Notes under the pieces: generated by a model
Told to the model about the DNA's origin: nothing
Databases searched by the model: none
What the model saw: the letters and a program-made list of their open reading frames with translations, nothing else
In this document: positions 1 to 5,709 of the stretch, piece after piece
Layout of the letters: every line of letters begins with the position of its first letter
Position numbering within the stretch: the first letter of the stretch is position 1
Translations under genes and position numbers: made by a program
DNA from: an uncultured Gemmatimonadota bacterium
Lineage (GTDB): Bacteria; Gemmatimonadota; Gemmatimonadetes; Gemmatimonadales; Gemmatimonadaceae
NCBI GenBank assembly: GCA_946887155.1
Contig: CAMPKM010000217.1
Coordinates: 1-5,716, forward strand
DNA: 5,716 nt
Direction of reading: 5' to 3'

Positions 1-56
1 GTCGCTGCGCGTTGCCTTCTTTGTCGCATGAGATCGCCTGCGACTGCTTCACGCGA

Positions 57-2648
57 ATGACCGATCCTGTCACCACGCTCGGCGAAGGGCTCACCGGGCG
101 TTACACGATCGAGCGCGAGATCGGGCGGGGCGGGATGGCCACCGTGTACCTCGCGCGCGACCTGCGCCACGATCGCCACGTCGCGCTCAAGGTGCTGGAT
201 CCCGAACTCGGCGCGGTACTCGGCGCAGAACGCTTCCTGGCCGAGATCAAGGTGACTGCCAGCCTGCAGCACCCGAACCTCCTGCCGCTGTTCGATTCGG
301 GTGCGGTCGGGGGACTGCTGTTCTATGTGATGCCGTTCATCGAAGGCGAGTCGCTCCGCCATCGCATCGATCGCGAACGACAGCTCCCGGTGGACGAAGT
401 GGTGGCAATCGGGGCAGGCGTCGCGAAGGCGCTGGCGTACGCCCACGTCCGTGGCGTCATCCACCGTGACCTCAAGCCCGAGAATGTGCTGCTGCAGTCG
501 GGCCAGCCCCTGGTGGCCGATTTCGGCATTGCACTGGCCGTTTCCAACGCCGGCGGAACGCGCATTACGCAGACCGGGCTCTCGTTAGGTACGCCGCAGT
601 ACATGAGCCCGGAACAGGCCACCGGCGACCGCGCCATCGACGCCCGCTCGGACATCTATGCGCTTGGCGCGATGCTGTACGAAATGTTGACGGGCGAACC
701 GCCGCATACCGGCGCGACCGTGCAGGCGATCATGGCCAAGGTGCTGACCGATACGCCCCGAAGTGTGCGCCTTGCCCGTCCCGGCGTGCCCCCGCACGTC
801 GAAGCCGCCATTGCCTGCGCGCTGGAGAAGGTTCCTGCCGACCGGTTCTCGACGGCCGAGCGATTCGCCGAAGCGCTGGAAGGGAAAGTCGATGTCATGT
901 CGCGCACGACAGCCCGGGCGCGCGCAGAGAAACCAACCAGACGTTGGACACGGACGGCCGCTGTCGTTCTTCCGTGGATCCTCCTCGCCGGGACGATCGC
1001 CCTCTGGCTGACACGCAGTCGCACGGAGATGGGGCAGGAAATCACCCGTTCGGTGATTTCGCACGATGGACTCCAGAGTCCTGAAGACTTGCTCATCACG
1101 CCGGATGGAAGCCGGATCGTCTTCACCGCCGAGTCGGGTGGACAACGGCACCTGTACATTCGCTCGTTAGGTGAACTGGGGCCGCGACAGGTCGCGGGTA
1201 CGGCCGGCGCGGCTGATCCGTTCGTGTCACCCGACAGCCGCACGATCGGCTTCTTCATCGGCAGCAGGCTCAAACGCATGGCCGTCAGCGGCGGGCCAAT
1301 CGAGGACATCGGCCAAACCCAGTTTGCACCGAACTCGTATCGGAGCGCTACCTGGACCCGGAACAACGAGCTCGTATTGAATTCAGGCAGCGCGTTGCAC
1401 CTCATTCCAGCGGGCGGTGGCGCGGCGGACACGATCACCGATGAATCGGGCAAACCGGTACGGGGCGCCTGGCCGGTGGCGGCACCGGACGGCGATTTCG
1501 TGTTCTTCATGAAGGGAGGACCGGCCGGTCCGGAGGACGACCTGCTGGCCGCGGTATCACTGCGAACAGGGCGGACCATTATCTCTTCCGTTCCCACGCG
1601 TGAAGTCGCTGGCGCCATGCTCGGCCACGTGTTCTTCCGCCGCGAGGATGGTGCGCTGATGGCTGTCCCGTATGACGCAACAGACGGGAGCCTGACGGGC
1701 GAGCCGATCGCGGTTCTGGAATCGGCCCGGTCCTTTTCCATCAGCACCACCGGGTCGGTGGTGTACTTCGCGGATAGCGGCTACCGGAATCTCGTTATGC
1801 GCGCCGGTGATTCGACGCGGACACTCTGGTCACCGCCCTGGCCGCGGCCGCATACCCCGCGATTGTCCCCGGATGGTCGCTACCTCTCGCTGGGCCGCGA
1901 ACGCGAGACGTGGGTGTACGATCTCGTCGCGTCGACGCCGGCGCGGATCGCGGCGGTGGGCCAGCAGCAGGAGTGGTCGGCCGACGGGAAGCGGGTCCTT
2001 TATCTTTACCAGCCGCTGCCGGGAATGAAGCCAACGCTCGAAATTCGCTGGCGGGTGCGCGATGGCAGTGAGCCAGAGGAGACGCTGTTCCGCTCGGACA
2101 GCATTGCGATCCGGTCGGCGGTGCAGGCGAACGACGGGTCGCTCTATCTCGAGCTAAGCCGAAATCGGGCGGGGATCTGGAAGGTGAATTCCGGTGACAC
2201 GGCACTCGTCCAGGTCCTGCCGGAGGGCACGCAGCCACGGGTGTCGCCCGATGGCAAATGGCTGGCCTACGTGTCGACGGAATCGGGCGACGCTCAGGTC
2301 TACGTCAGGCCAACGAGCGGATCGGCGTCACGGCTCGTGGTGTCCGCCGACGGCGGGCAGCAGCCGGTGTGGGATCGCACCGGACGGAAGTTGTACTACA
2401 CCAGCGACGCCGGCGTGGTGCGGGCGACACTCGAAACAGATCCGGCGTTGCGCGTCGTCAGGCGGGAACTGGTACTGTCCGCCGCCTTGCGTAGCGCGCT
2501 TACCCCACAGTTCGATGTGGCCATGGACGGGCAACGCTTGCTCGTGTTGGAGCCTCGCCTGGGAAATGCCCGTATCGTGCTCGTGCAGAACTTTCTCCCT
2601 GAGTTGCGCGCGAGGCTGTCGGCGAAGCAATCTGGCGGGTCGCCGTGA
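57..2648 (+). CDS. Membrane serine/threonine protein kinase with C-terminal TolB/PD40-like beta-propeller sensor
   Basis: This is a PknB-type Hanks kinase of 863 residues that should phosphorylate Ser/Thr on cytoplasmic proteins. Residues 16-275 form the kinase domain: glycine loop GRGGMATV (23-30), ATP-anchoring K45, helix-C E63, catalytic loop HRDLKPEN (136-143, D138), DFG (155-157), GTPQYMSPEQ (178-187), D199 and R263. All key catalytic residues are present, and R137 makes it an RD kinase, probably activated by phosphorylation of its Thr-rich activation loop. A basic stretch (283-299) precedes one membrane helix (about 300-318). The rest should be extracytoplasmic and carries propeller motifs such as TPDGSRIVF (348), SPDSRTIGF (391), SPDGRYLSL (604), SADGKRVLY (641) and SPDGKWLAY (730). 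The frame is open to the window edge and a TTG at 12 is possible. ATG 57 is preferred because MTDP about a dozen residues before GRY is typical of the family; no clear Shine-Dalgarno precedes it. Ligand and targets are unknown. Confidence 0.93.
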   Translation: MTDPVTTLGEGLTGRYTIEREIGRGGMATVYLARDLRHDRHVALKVLDPELGAVLGAERFLAEIKVTASLQHPNLLPLFDSGAVGGLLFYVMPFIEGESLRHRIDRERQLPVDEVVAIGAGVAKALAYAHVRGVIHRDLKPENVLLQSGQPLVADFGIALAVSNAGGTRITQTGLSLGTPQYMSPEQATGDRAIDARSDIYALGAMLYEMLTGEPPHTGATVQAIMAKVLTDTPRSVRLARPGVPPHVEAAIACALEKVPADRFSTAERFAEALEGKVDVMSRTTARARAEKPTRRWTRTAAVVLPWILLAGTIALWLTRSRTEMGQEITRSVISHDGLQSPEDLLITPDGSRIVFTAESGGQRHLYIRSLGELGPRQVAGTAGAADPFVSPDSRTIGFFIGSRLKRMAVSGGPIEDIGQTQFAPNSYRSATWTRNNELVLNSGSALHLIPAGGGAADTITDESGKPVRGAWPVAAPDGDFVFFMKGGPAGPEDDLLAAVSLRTGRTIISSVPTREVAGAMLGHVFFRREDGALMAVPYDATDGSLTGEPIAVLESARSFSISTTGSVVYFADSGYRNLVMRAGDSTRTLWSPPWPRPHTPRLSPDGRYLSLGRERETWVYDLVASTPARIAAVGQQQEWSADGKRVLYLYQPLPGMKPTLEIRWRVRDGSEPEETLFRSDSIAIRSAVQANDGSLYLELSRNRAGIWKVNSGDTALVQVLPEGTQPRVSPDGKWLAYVSTESGDAQVYVRPTSGSASRLVVSADGGQQPVWDRTGRKLYYTSDAGVVRATLETDPALRVVRRELVLSAALRSALTPQFDVAMDGQRLLVLEPRLGNARIVLVQNFLPELRARLSAKQSGGSP
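1038..1060. repeat. Perfect 9-bp inverted repeat inside the kinase gene
   Basis: GAAATCACC (1038-1046) and GGTGATTTC (1052-1060) are perfect reverse complements separated by five bases, which would give a strong RNA stem-loop. It falls in the codons just after the membrane helix (about residues 328-335), at the junction between kinase anchor and sensor domain. No T-run follows, so it is not a terminator. It may be chance. Confidence 0.5.
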
Positions 2649-2737
2649 GCTGGCACCAATCATCATAAGCCACCCAACGACGGCGAGGGGGTCGGCGAAC
2701 GGAGTGCGCGCGCTGGGCAGGCGATCTCGCGACTACC

Positions 2738-2760
2738 GGCTCCGGGACGCCGAGCCAATT
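2738..2760 (+). terminator. Weak hairpin after the kinase gene, possible terminator
   Basis: GGCTC (2738-2742) can pair with GAGCC (2752-2756) across a nine-base loop; alternatively CGGC (2737-2740) pairs with GCCG (2749-2752). An A/T-leaning stretch, AATTCCTTT, follows. It lies about 90 bases after the kinase stop. The stem is short and the tail is not a real T-run, so this is a weak candidate only. The rest of the gap 2649-2854 shows no convincing small gene. A short inverted repeat, GTCGA-TT-TCGAC (2771-2782), and a second TTCGAC at 2791 could belong to a promoter region for the next gene, but I cannot assign -35 and -10 boxes. Confidence 0.25.
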
Positions 2761-2843
2761 CCTTTGCCGTGTCGATTTCGACCGTTCTCGTTCGACGTGT
2801 AGCAGGTGCCGCGGTGGCGCGGCGACCGACACGACCCGAAATC

Positions 2844-2848
2844 AGGAG
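2844..2848 (+). promoter_or_regulatory. Ribosome binding site of the YciI-like gene
   Basis: AGGAG ends six bases before the ATG at 2855. It fixes that start over other nearby candidates and is the clearest Shine-Dalgarno on the plus strand of this window. Confidence 0.8.
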
Positions 2849-2854
2849 TGCACG

Positions 2855-3268
2855 ATGCGTTTCATCATCATGGCCATCACCGGGAACGAAACCGAAGCGG
2901 CAGCTCCCCCGCCGCCGAAGCCGGAAGCGTTTGTCGCGATGCAGGAGTACAACGAGCAGGCCGTGAAGGACGGCGTTCTCCTCGCCGCCGAGGGACTCAC
3001 GCCCCAGTCGAAAGGTGCGCGGGTGAAGTTCAGGGGCGAGGAGCGTCTCGTCATCGATGGCCCGTTCACCGAGTCGAAGGAGGTCATCGCGGGCTTCTCG
3101 ATCATTCGGGCCGATTCGCTGGCCGACGCGATCGAATGGGTGAAGCGCGCTCCGAATGTGTCTCCGACCGGCGGGGGCGTGGTCGAGATCCGGAAGCTGA
3201 TGGACGTCGAGGATTTCGGCGAAGGCTTCACGCCTAACGAAGAAATCGCGAAGGTCAAGTTCTGCTGA
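2855..3268 (+). CDS. YciI family protein with DGPF motif
   Basis: This 137-residue protein belongs to the YciI-related / DGPF family, small dimeric alpha-beta proteins with a ferredoxin-like fold. The hallmarks are an N-terminal strand MRFIIMAI (1-8), a Pro-rich loop (18-23), MQEYNEQAVKDGVLLAAEGL (29-48), the signature DGPFTESKEVIAGF (68-81), and a closing segment with SLADAIEWVKRAP and VVEIRKLM. The length is normal for the DGPF branch. The biochemical role of this branch is not established; relatives have been proposed as small enzymes, and DGPF genes often sit beside ECF sigma factors. No sigma factor is present here: the upstream neighbour is the kinase and the downstream neighbour is the converging tetR-type gene, whose stop is 3 bases away. 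A good ribosome binding site at 2844-2848 supports the start. It is cytoplasmic, with no signal peptide. Confidence 0.92.
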   Translation: MRFIIMAITGNETEAAAPPPPKPEAFVAMQEYNEQAVKDGVLLAAEGLTPQSKGARVKFRGEERLVIDGPFTESKEVIAGFSIIRADSLADAIEWVKRAPNVSPTGGGVVEIRKLMDVEDFGEGFTPNEEIAKVKFC

Positions 3269-3275
3269 GCCTCAG
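3265..3275. repeat. Small palindrome over two converging stop codons
   Basis: CTGAG-C-CTCAG is a perfect inverted repeat that includes the TGA of the YciI-like gene (3266-3268) and, on the other strand, the TGA of the TetR gene (3274-3272). A wider pairing, TCTGCT (3261-3266) with AGCAGA (3282-3287), is also possible. There is no T-run on either side, so any bidirectional terminator role is speculative. Confidence 0.3.
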
Positions 3276-3823
3276 GGACGGAGCAGAGCCGCCGCGGCGC
3301 GTCGGGCAACCCTGGCGGAGGCCGGCTTTCCCTCCATTGCGGCCCGAACCATGGCTCCGTCGGCGAGCAGGAGAAACGCATCCGCGAGGCGGGCATGATC
3401 CGGGCGCCCCGCCTCACGGAGCAGCGTCTGGAAGTAGTCGCGCAGCCCTTTCTTGAAGCGCCACGCTGCCTGGTGAACGGGATCGGCCGGATCCCGGAAC
3501 TCCGCCGCCGAGCTCACGAACGGGCATCCACGAAACGTCGGCGTCTTGAACCACTCGCCGAGTGCATCGAAAACAGCGAGCGGCCGTTGCGGCGCGCGCG
3601 CTGACGCGACGCGCCCGCTGAGCCAGGTGAACCACTCGGTGTTGATCCGGTCGAGAAAGGCGAGCACCAGTTCCTCCTTCGAGCCGAACTGGCGATACAA
3701 CGACATCTTGGCGACGCCGGATTCCGCGATGACGAGGTCGATCCCGACGCGATGAATACCGTGTTCGTAGAACAACCGCGTGGCCGTGCTGAGGATACGT
3801 TCGCGCGCGCTGACCGTGATCAT
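3272..3823 (-). CDS. TetR/AcrR family transcriptional repressor
   Basis: This 183-residue protein is a TetR-type one-component regulator: a DNA-binding dimer released by a small ligand. Residues 5-53 are the TetR_N domain. Helix 1 is RERILSTATRLFYEHG, and the helix-turn-helix is about 28-46, ending in the family signature KMSLYRQFGSKEEL. The rest is the helical ligand and dimer domain, with FRGCPFVSSAAEF (97-109), a GLRDYFQTLL helix and LLLADGAMVRAAMEG near the C-terminus. C100 in the FRGCPF segment could be a sensing cysteine; this is inference. The ATG overlaps the MOSC stop as ATGA (3823-3820), so it should be co-translated as the last gene of the operon. The likely target is the palindrome at 4577-4596 in the operon's own promoter, which would make it autoregulatory. 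Length is typical and there is no sign of damage. Confidence 0.94.
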   Translation of the reverse strand: MITVSARERILSTATRLFYEHGIHRVGIDLVIAESGVAKMSLYRQFGSKEELVLAFLDRINTEWFTWLSGRVASARAPQRPLAVFDALGEWFKTPTFRGCPFVSSAAEFRDPADPVHQAAWRFKKGLRDYFQTLLREAGRPDHARLADAFLLLADGAMVRAAMEGKPASARVARRAAAALLRP

Positions 3824-4380
3824 TGCCCGGTTCGCTGCCTGACGAGTGAAACGATCGGGGGCGCCAGGGGATCATGGGACACGAGACGTACCTCGTCACC
3901 CACGCCGACATTGCCCTCGGTCACCACGCGAAAGTACGTACCGAAGCGGCCGCTTTGCATGAAGCGCTTCACCATGGCCTGGTCGCCGAAACGGATGCCG
4001 AGTTTGTAGCACGGCAGCCGCGGCTGCACCGCCTCGAGGGTGGTGCTGCCGATGGTGAATCGATCGCCAATGGCGACGGTCTCTTCATCGAGACCGTCGA
4101 TCGTGAGATTCTCGCCGAACATCCCGTACGGAAGCACGTGGCCGAGTTGCAGATTCCACCATTCGTAATTGGCCGTGGAATATGAATAGACGGCCTTGAG
4201 CTCGCCGCCGTGCACGGTGAGGTCACCCTGGCGATCTCCGACGAGACCTTCCCGCCGCACATCCACCCGATCAATGACCGGTCGCTTGAAGATTCCGGTG
4301 AGTACGCGGCGGCCTCGCCACTCGATGATCGTGCCGGGGGAAGTGTTGACCGAGGCCACGCGCATCGTGCGATCAGGCAT
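3820..4380 (-). CDS. MOSC domain protein, YiiM-like
   Basis: This 186-residue protein is a MOSC domain protein closest in motifs to YiiM (6-N-hydroxylaminopurine resistance). MOSC domains are molybdenum-cofactor-linked sulfur carriers, and YiiM acts with the cofactor in reducing N-hydroxylated bases and similar compounds. Visible motifs are the opening strand VASVNTSPGTIIEWRG, GIFKRPV, GLVGDRQGDLTVHGGELKAVYSY (45-67), YGMFGENLTI (85-94), VAIGDRFTIG, the conserved cysteine C124 in QPRLPCYKLGIRFG (119-132), and GRFGTYFRVVTEGNVGVGDEV (144-164). About 20 residues remain after the domain, so the C-terminal three-helix extension of E. coli YiiM (224 residues) appears absent. The ATG at 4380 overlaps the end of the DUF1059 gene by 8 bases and has no clear Shine-Dalgarno, suggesting coupled translation. 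M6 (4365) is an alternative start. Substrate unknown. Confidence 0.92.
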   Translation of the reverse strand: MPDRTMRVASVNTSPGTIIEWRGRRVLTGIFKRPVIDRVDVRREGLVGDRQGDLTVHGGELKAVYSYSTANYEWWNLQLGHVLPYGMFGENLTIDGLDEETVAIGDRFTIGSTTLEAVQPRLPCYKLGIRFGDQAMVKRFMQSGRFGTYFRVVTEGNVGVGDEVRLVSHDPLAPPIVSLVRQRTGQ

Positions 4381-4543
4381 CGCGAATGGCGGCGCGGACC
4401 TTTGCCAGAAGTTCCGGGCTGACCTCGGTAACGCCGTGCTCGTTGGCCGCGTGCCTGGCCACCTGGTCGAGGATGTCCTTTTCGTTGGCCGCGGTGAATT
4501 TCGTCTGGCATCCCTCTACGACGCACTGCAGGTGCTTGTCCAT
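4373..4543 (-). CDS. DUF1059 family small protein, probable metal binder
   Basis: This 56-residue gene runs from ATG 4543 to TGA 4373. The protein starts MDKHLQCVVEGCQTKFTA, continues EKDILDQVARHAANEHGV and ends SPELLAKVRAAIRDA. This matches the DUF1059 family: an N-terminal half with spaced cysteines, a helix with paired histidines, and a C-terminal pattern of the form s-PELL-KVRAAIRD. C7 and C12 (C-x4-C) with H31 and H36 (H-x4-H) resemble a C2H2-type metal site, and the family is described as predicted small metal-binding proteins; metal binding here is inference. A GGGAG ribosome binding site (4553-4549) sits five bases before the ATG. It is first in the operon, and its end overlaps the MOSC start by 8 bases (ATGCCTGA). 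Its function is unknown. Its place next to MOSC and TetR suggests a role in the same inducible response. Confidence 0.88.
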   Translation of the reverse strand: MDKHLQCVVEGCQTKFTAANEKDILDQVARHAANEHGVTEVSPELLAKVRAAIRDA

Positions 4544-4548
4544 GGTTG

Positions 4549-4553
4549 CTCCC
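4549..4553 (-). promoter_or_regulatory. Ribosome binding site of the DUF1059 gene
   Basis: GGGAG on the minus strand lies five bases before ATG 4543. It is the only clear ribosome binding site in the leftward operon, consistent with the two downstream genes depending on overlap coupling. Confidence 0.7.
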
Positions 4554-4573
4554 GGTTGGATAGTGACCGGGGA

Positions 4574-4602
4574 AGGATGAGACAGGTCTGTCTCATTGTC
4601 AA
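4574..4602 (-). promoter_or_regulatory. Predicted promoter of the DUF1059-MOSC-TetR operon
   Basis: On the minus strand, a perfect -35 box TTGACA (4602-4597) is followed after 17 bases by CATCCT (4579-4574). CATCCT keeps the important A at position 2 and T at position 6 of a -10 box but is otherwise weak. Transcription would start near 4567, giving a leader of about 25 bases that contains the ribosome binding site. The 17-base spacing and the leader length fit a sigma-70-type promoter. The -10 assignment is the weak part. Confidence 0.6.
4577..4596. promoter_or_regulatory. Predicted TetR-family operator (20-bp palindrome)
   Basis: ATGAGACAG-GT-CTGTCTCAT is a perfect inverted repeat with 9-base arms and a 2-base centre. 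It fills the spacer between the predicted -35 and -10 boxes of the operon that encodes a TetR-type repressor. Its size and its GAC..GTC half-site style are like known TetR-family operators (NemR, for example, recognises TAGACC-type half-sites). Binding there would block RNA polymerase directly, giving negative autoregulation relieved by a ligand. That this repressor is the binder is inference from position. Confidence 0.75.
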
Positions 4603-4614
4603 GCGGGCGGCAGG

Positions 4615-4637
4615 CAATCGGGCCCAGACCGCGATTG
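4615..4637 (-). terminator. Hairpin just after the permease stop, possible weak terminator
   Basis: On the minus strand CAATCG (4637-4632) pairs with CGATTG (4620-4615), and an inner GG/CC pair can extend the stem past a one-base bulge, with a six-base loop. It starts one base after the permease TGA (4641-4639) and ends 12 bases before the operon's -35 box, so it could insulate the two same-direction units. No T-run follows, so intrinsic termination would be inefficient. Confidence 0.3.
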
Positions 4638-4638
4638 T

Positions 4639-5700
4639 TCAGTCCAACCGCAGGGCGTCGGCGGGATTGATTCCCAGCGCGCGACGAGCCGGCAGGTATG
4701 ACGCGAGCAACGCGATGGCGGTCACGCCGGCGGCGATCACCACGAACGTCAGCGGATCACCCGGTGTCACGCCATAGAGCAGCGCCGACAGGGATCGACT
4801 CAGTATTGCCGCGAGAATCAGGCCGAGGGGAAGACCTAACGCGACCAGCCTGAGGCCATCGCCCACCAGCATCCGCACCACCGCCTGACGAGTGGCGCCG
4901 AGTGCGATCCGGACGCCGAGTTCCTTCGTCCGCTGGGTGACGGCGTAGGCGATCGCGCCGTACAGGCCCACCGCGGAGAGCACCAGCGCAATCAACGCGA
5001 ACGCGCCCATCAGCCCGAGCGCAAAACGCGTGGGGGCCAGGGACTCGCGCAGGTAATCGTCCGCGACCCGGGTCCTGCGCCCGATGAACGTCGGGTTCAC
5101 TTCCTGAATGCCGCTGCGCAGCACCGATTCGACGTCAGGCGGCACCGCCCTCATGCGGACCACGTAGATCGCATTCGGCATTCGTGCCAGCGGCAAGGAG
5201 TAGAGCTGATAGGACTCGAGGTCCCCGCGTACGCCCGGGAGCTGCACGTCGTCGCTGATACCCACGATGGTAGTCCAGACGTCGGCCGGTGCGTTTCGGC
5301 CGCCCGGTGACGGAGCTGGTTTGATACGCAGGCCCAGCACGTTTCCGTCAGGGGCAATGCGTCGCGCGAAGGCACGATTGACGACGATCTCTTCGGAGAG
5401 GCCACGGAACGGTGCCCGGGACTGATCCGAAGCACCGGCGTCAGGCAGACGCCCGGCAAGGAGCCTGATGCCGCTCACACGGAAGTAGTTCCGGTCGACC
5501 CAGGCCGTCTGGTAGTCCGTCATGCCGAGGTCGCGGATTCCGTCGCCGCTTTCGACGACCAACGGCCGCGGTACGCGAAACCCGGCCGTCGGCAGTGTGC
5601 CGATGGCTGCATCGAGAACGCCGGGCACGAGCTGCAGGCGCTGGACGACCGCATCCCGCAGATGCGCCGCGGAGTCCGAGCGCGAAATCTCCGGCGGCAT
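4639..5700 (-). CDS. FtsX/MacB-like ABC transporter permease, C-terminal half (probably 5'-truncated)
   Basis: The 353-residue frame encodes the end of a MacB/FtsX-type inner-membrane permease, the sort that works with a LolD/MacB-like ATPase in export or envelope processes. Residues 1-215 match a periplasmic MacB core domain (LVPGVLDAAIGTLP, VDRNYFRVSGIRLLAGR, EEIVVNRAFARRI, VGISDDVQLPGV). Residues 226-352 are the FtsX domain with three membrane helices (about 228-254, 282-301, 318-337), the coupling segment TQRTKELGVRIALGATR and the ending LPARRALGINPADALR, typical of the large two-unit permeases of about 800 residues (ADOP type) in these phyla. The first membrane helix that should precede the periplasmic domain is missing. 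ATG 5700 has AGGT five to eight bases upstream; GTG 5703 is the alternative. An in-frame TAG (5709-5707) blocks any longer start. A nonsense mutation, frameshift, assembly error or split gene are all possible, and the window ends seven bases beyond the stop. Confidence 0.85.
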   Translation of the reverse strand: MPPEISRSDSAAHLRDAVVQRLQLVPGVLDAAIGTLPTAGFRVPRPLVVESGDGIRDLGMTDYQTAWVDRNYFRVSGIRLLAGRLPDAGASDQSRAPFRGLSEEIVVNRAFARRIAPDGNVLGLRIKPAPSPGGRNAPADVWTTIVGISDDVQLPGVRGDLESYQLYSLPLARMPNAIYVVRMRAVPPDVESVLRSGIQEVNPTFIGRRTRVADDYLRESLAPTRFALGLMGAFALIALVLSAVGLYGAIAYAVTQRTKELGVRIALGATRQAVVRMLVGDGLRLVALGLPLGLILAAILSRSLSALLYGVTPGDPLTFVVIAAGVTAIALLASYLPARRALGINPADALRLD

Positions 5701-5706
5701 CACGAC

Positions 5707-5709
5707 CTA
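5707..5709 (-). other. In-frame TAG immediately upstream of the permease frame
   Basis: Read on the minus strand, 5709-5707 is TAG in the same frame as the permease, followed by GTC, GTG and ATG. The codons before it (TCG CCG) leave the frame open to the window edge. Because the family normally continues upstream, this stop is where the gene appears interrupted. One base change would make it a sense codon such as CAG or AAG. Confidence 0.6.

Noticed and set aside
12..56. TTG start 15 codons upstream of the kinase ATG
   Set aside because: The added residues do not resemble the family N-terminus, while MTDP shortly before GRYTIERE is typical. No ribosome binding site supports TTG 12. The frame is open to the window edge, so it cannot be fully excluded.
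1518..1531. Perfect 14-bp palindrome GGACCGGCCGGTCC in the kinase gene
   Set aside because: Palindromes of this length and GC content are expected roughly once by chance in a window this size, and it lies in coding sequence with no regulatory context.
656..1750. Long minus-strand open frame opposite the kinase
   Set aside because: It is antisense to a gene with clear domain motifs and codon structure, its translation is rich in Arg, Ser and Pro with no recognisable domain, and such shadows are expected in GC-rich coding DNA.
2194..2802. Plus-strand frame overlapping the end of the kinase and the gap
   Set aside because: The Arg/Ser/Cys-rich translation inside the kinase is an out-of-frame shadow, and the tail in the gap has no start, ribosome binding site or motif of its own.
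2649..2854. A small gene, RNA gene or clear promoter in the gap before the YciI-like gene
   Set aside because: No short frame has both a start with a ribosome binding site and a recognisable product, no convincing -35/-10 pair is visible, and there is no tRNA-like fold. Only weak hairpins and the Shine-Dalgarno could be supported.
2900..2925. Proline run in the YciI-like protein as a possible insertion
   Set aside because: A Pro-rich loop after the first strand is common in the DGPF branch of this family, and the reading frame and later motifs are intact.
4014..4027. Perfect 14-bp palindrome GCAGCCGCGGCTGC in the MOSC gene
   Set aside because: It encodes the conserved region before the MOSC cysteine, is all GC-rich, and has no promoter nearby. 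A 12-bp palindrome TGAAGCGCTTCA (3960-3971) is dismissed for the same reasons.
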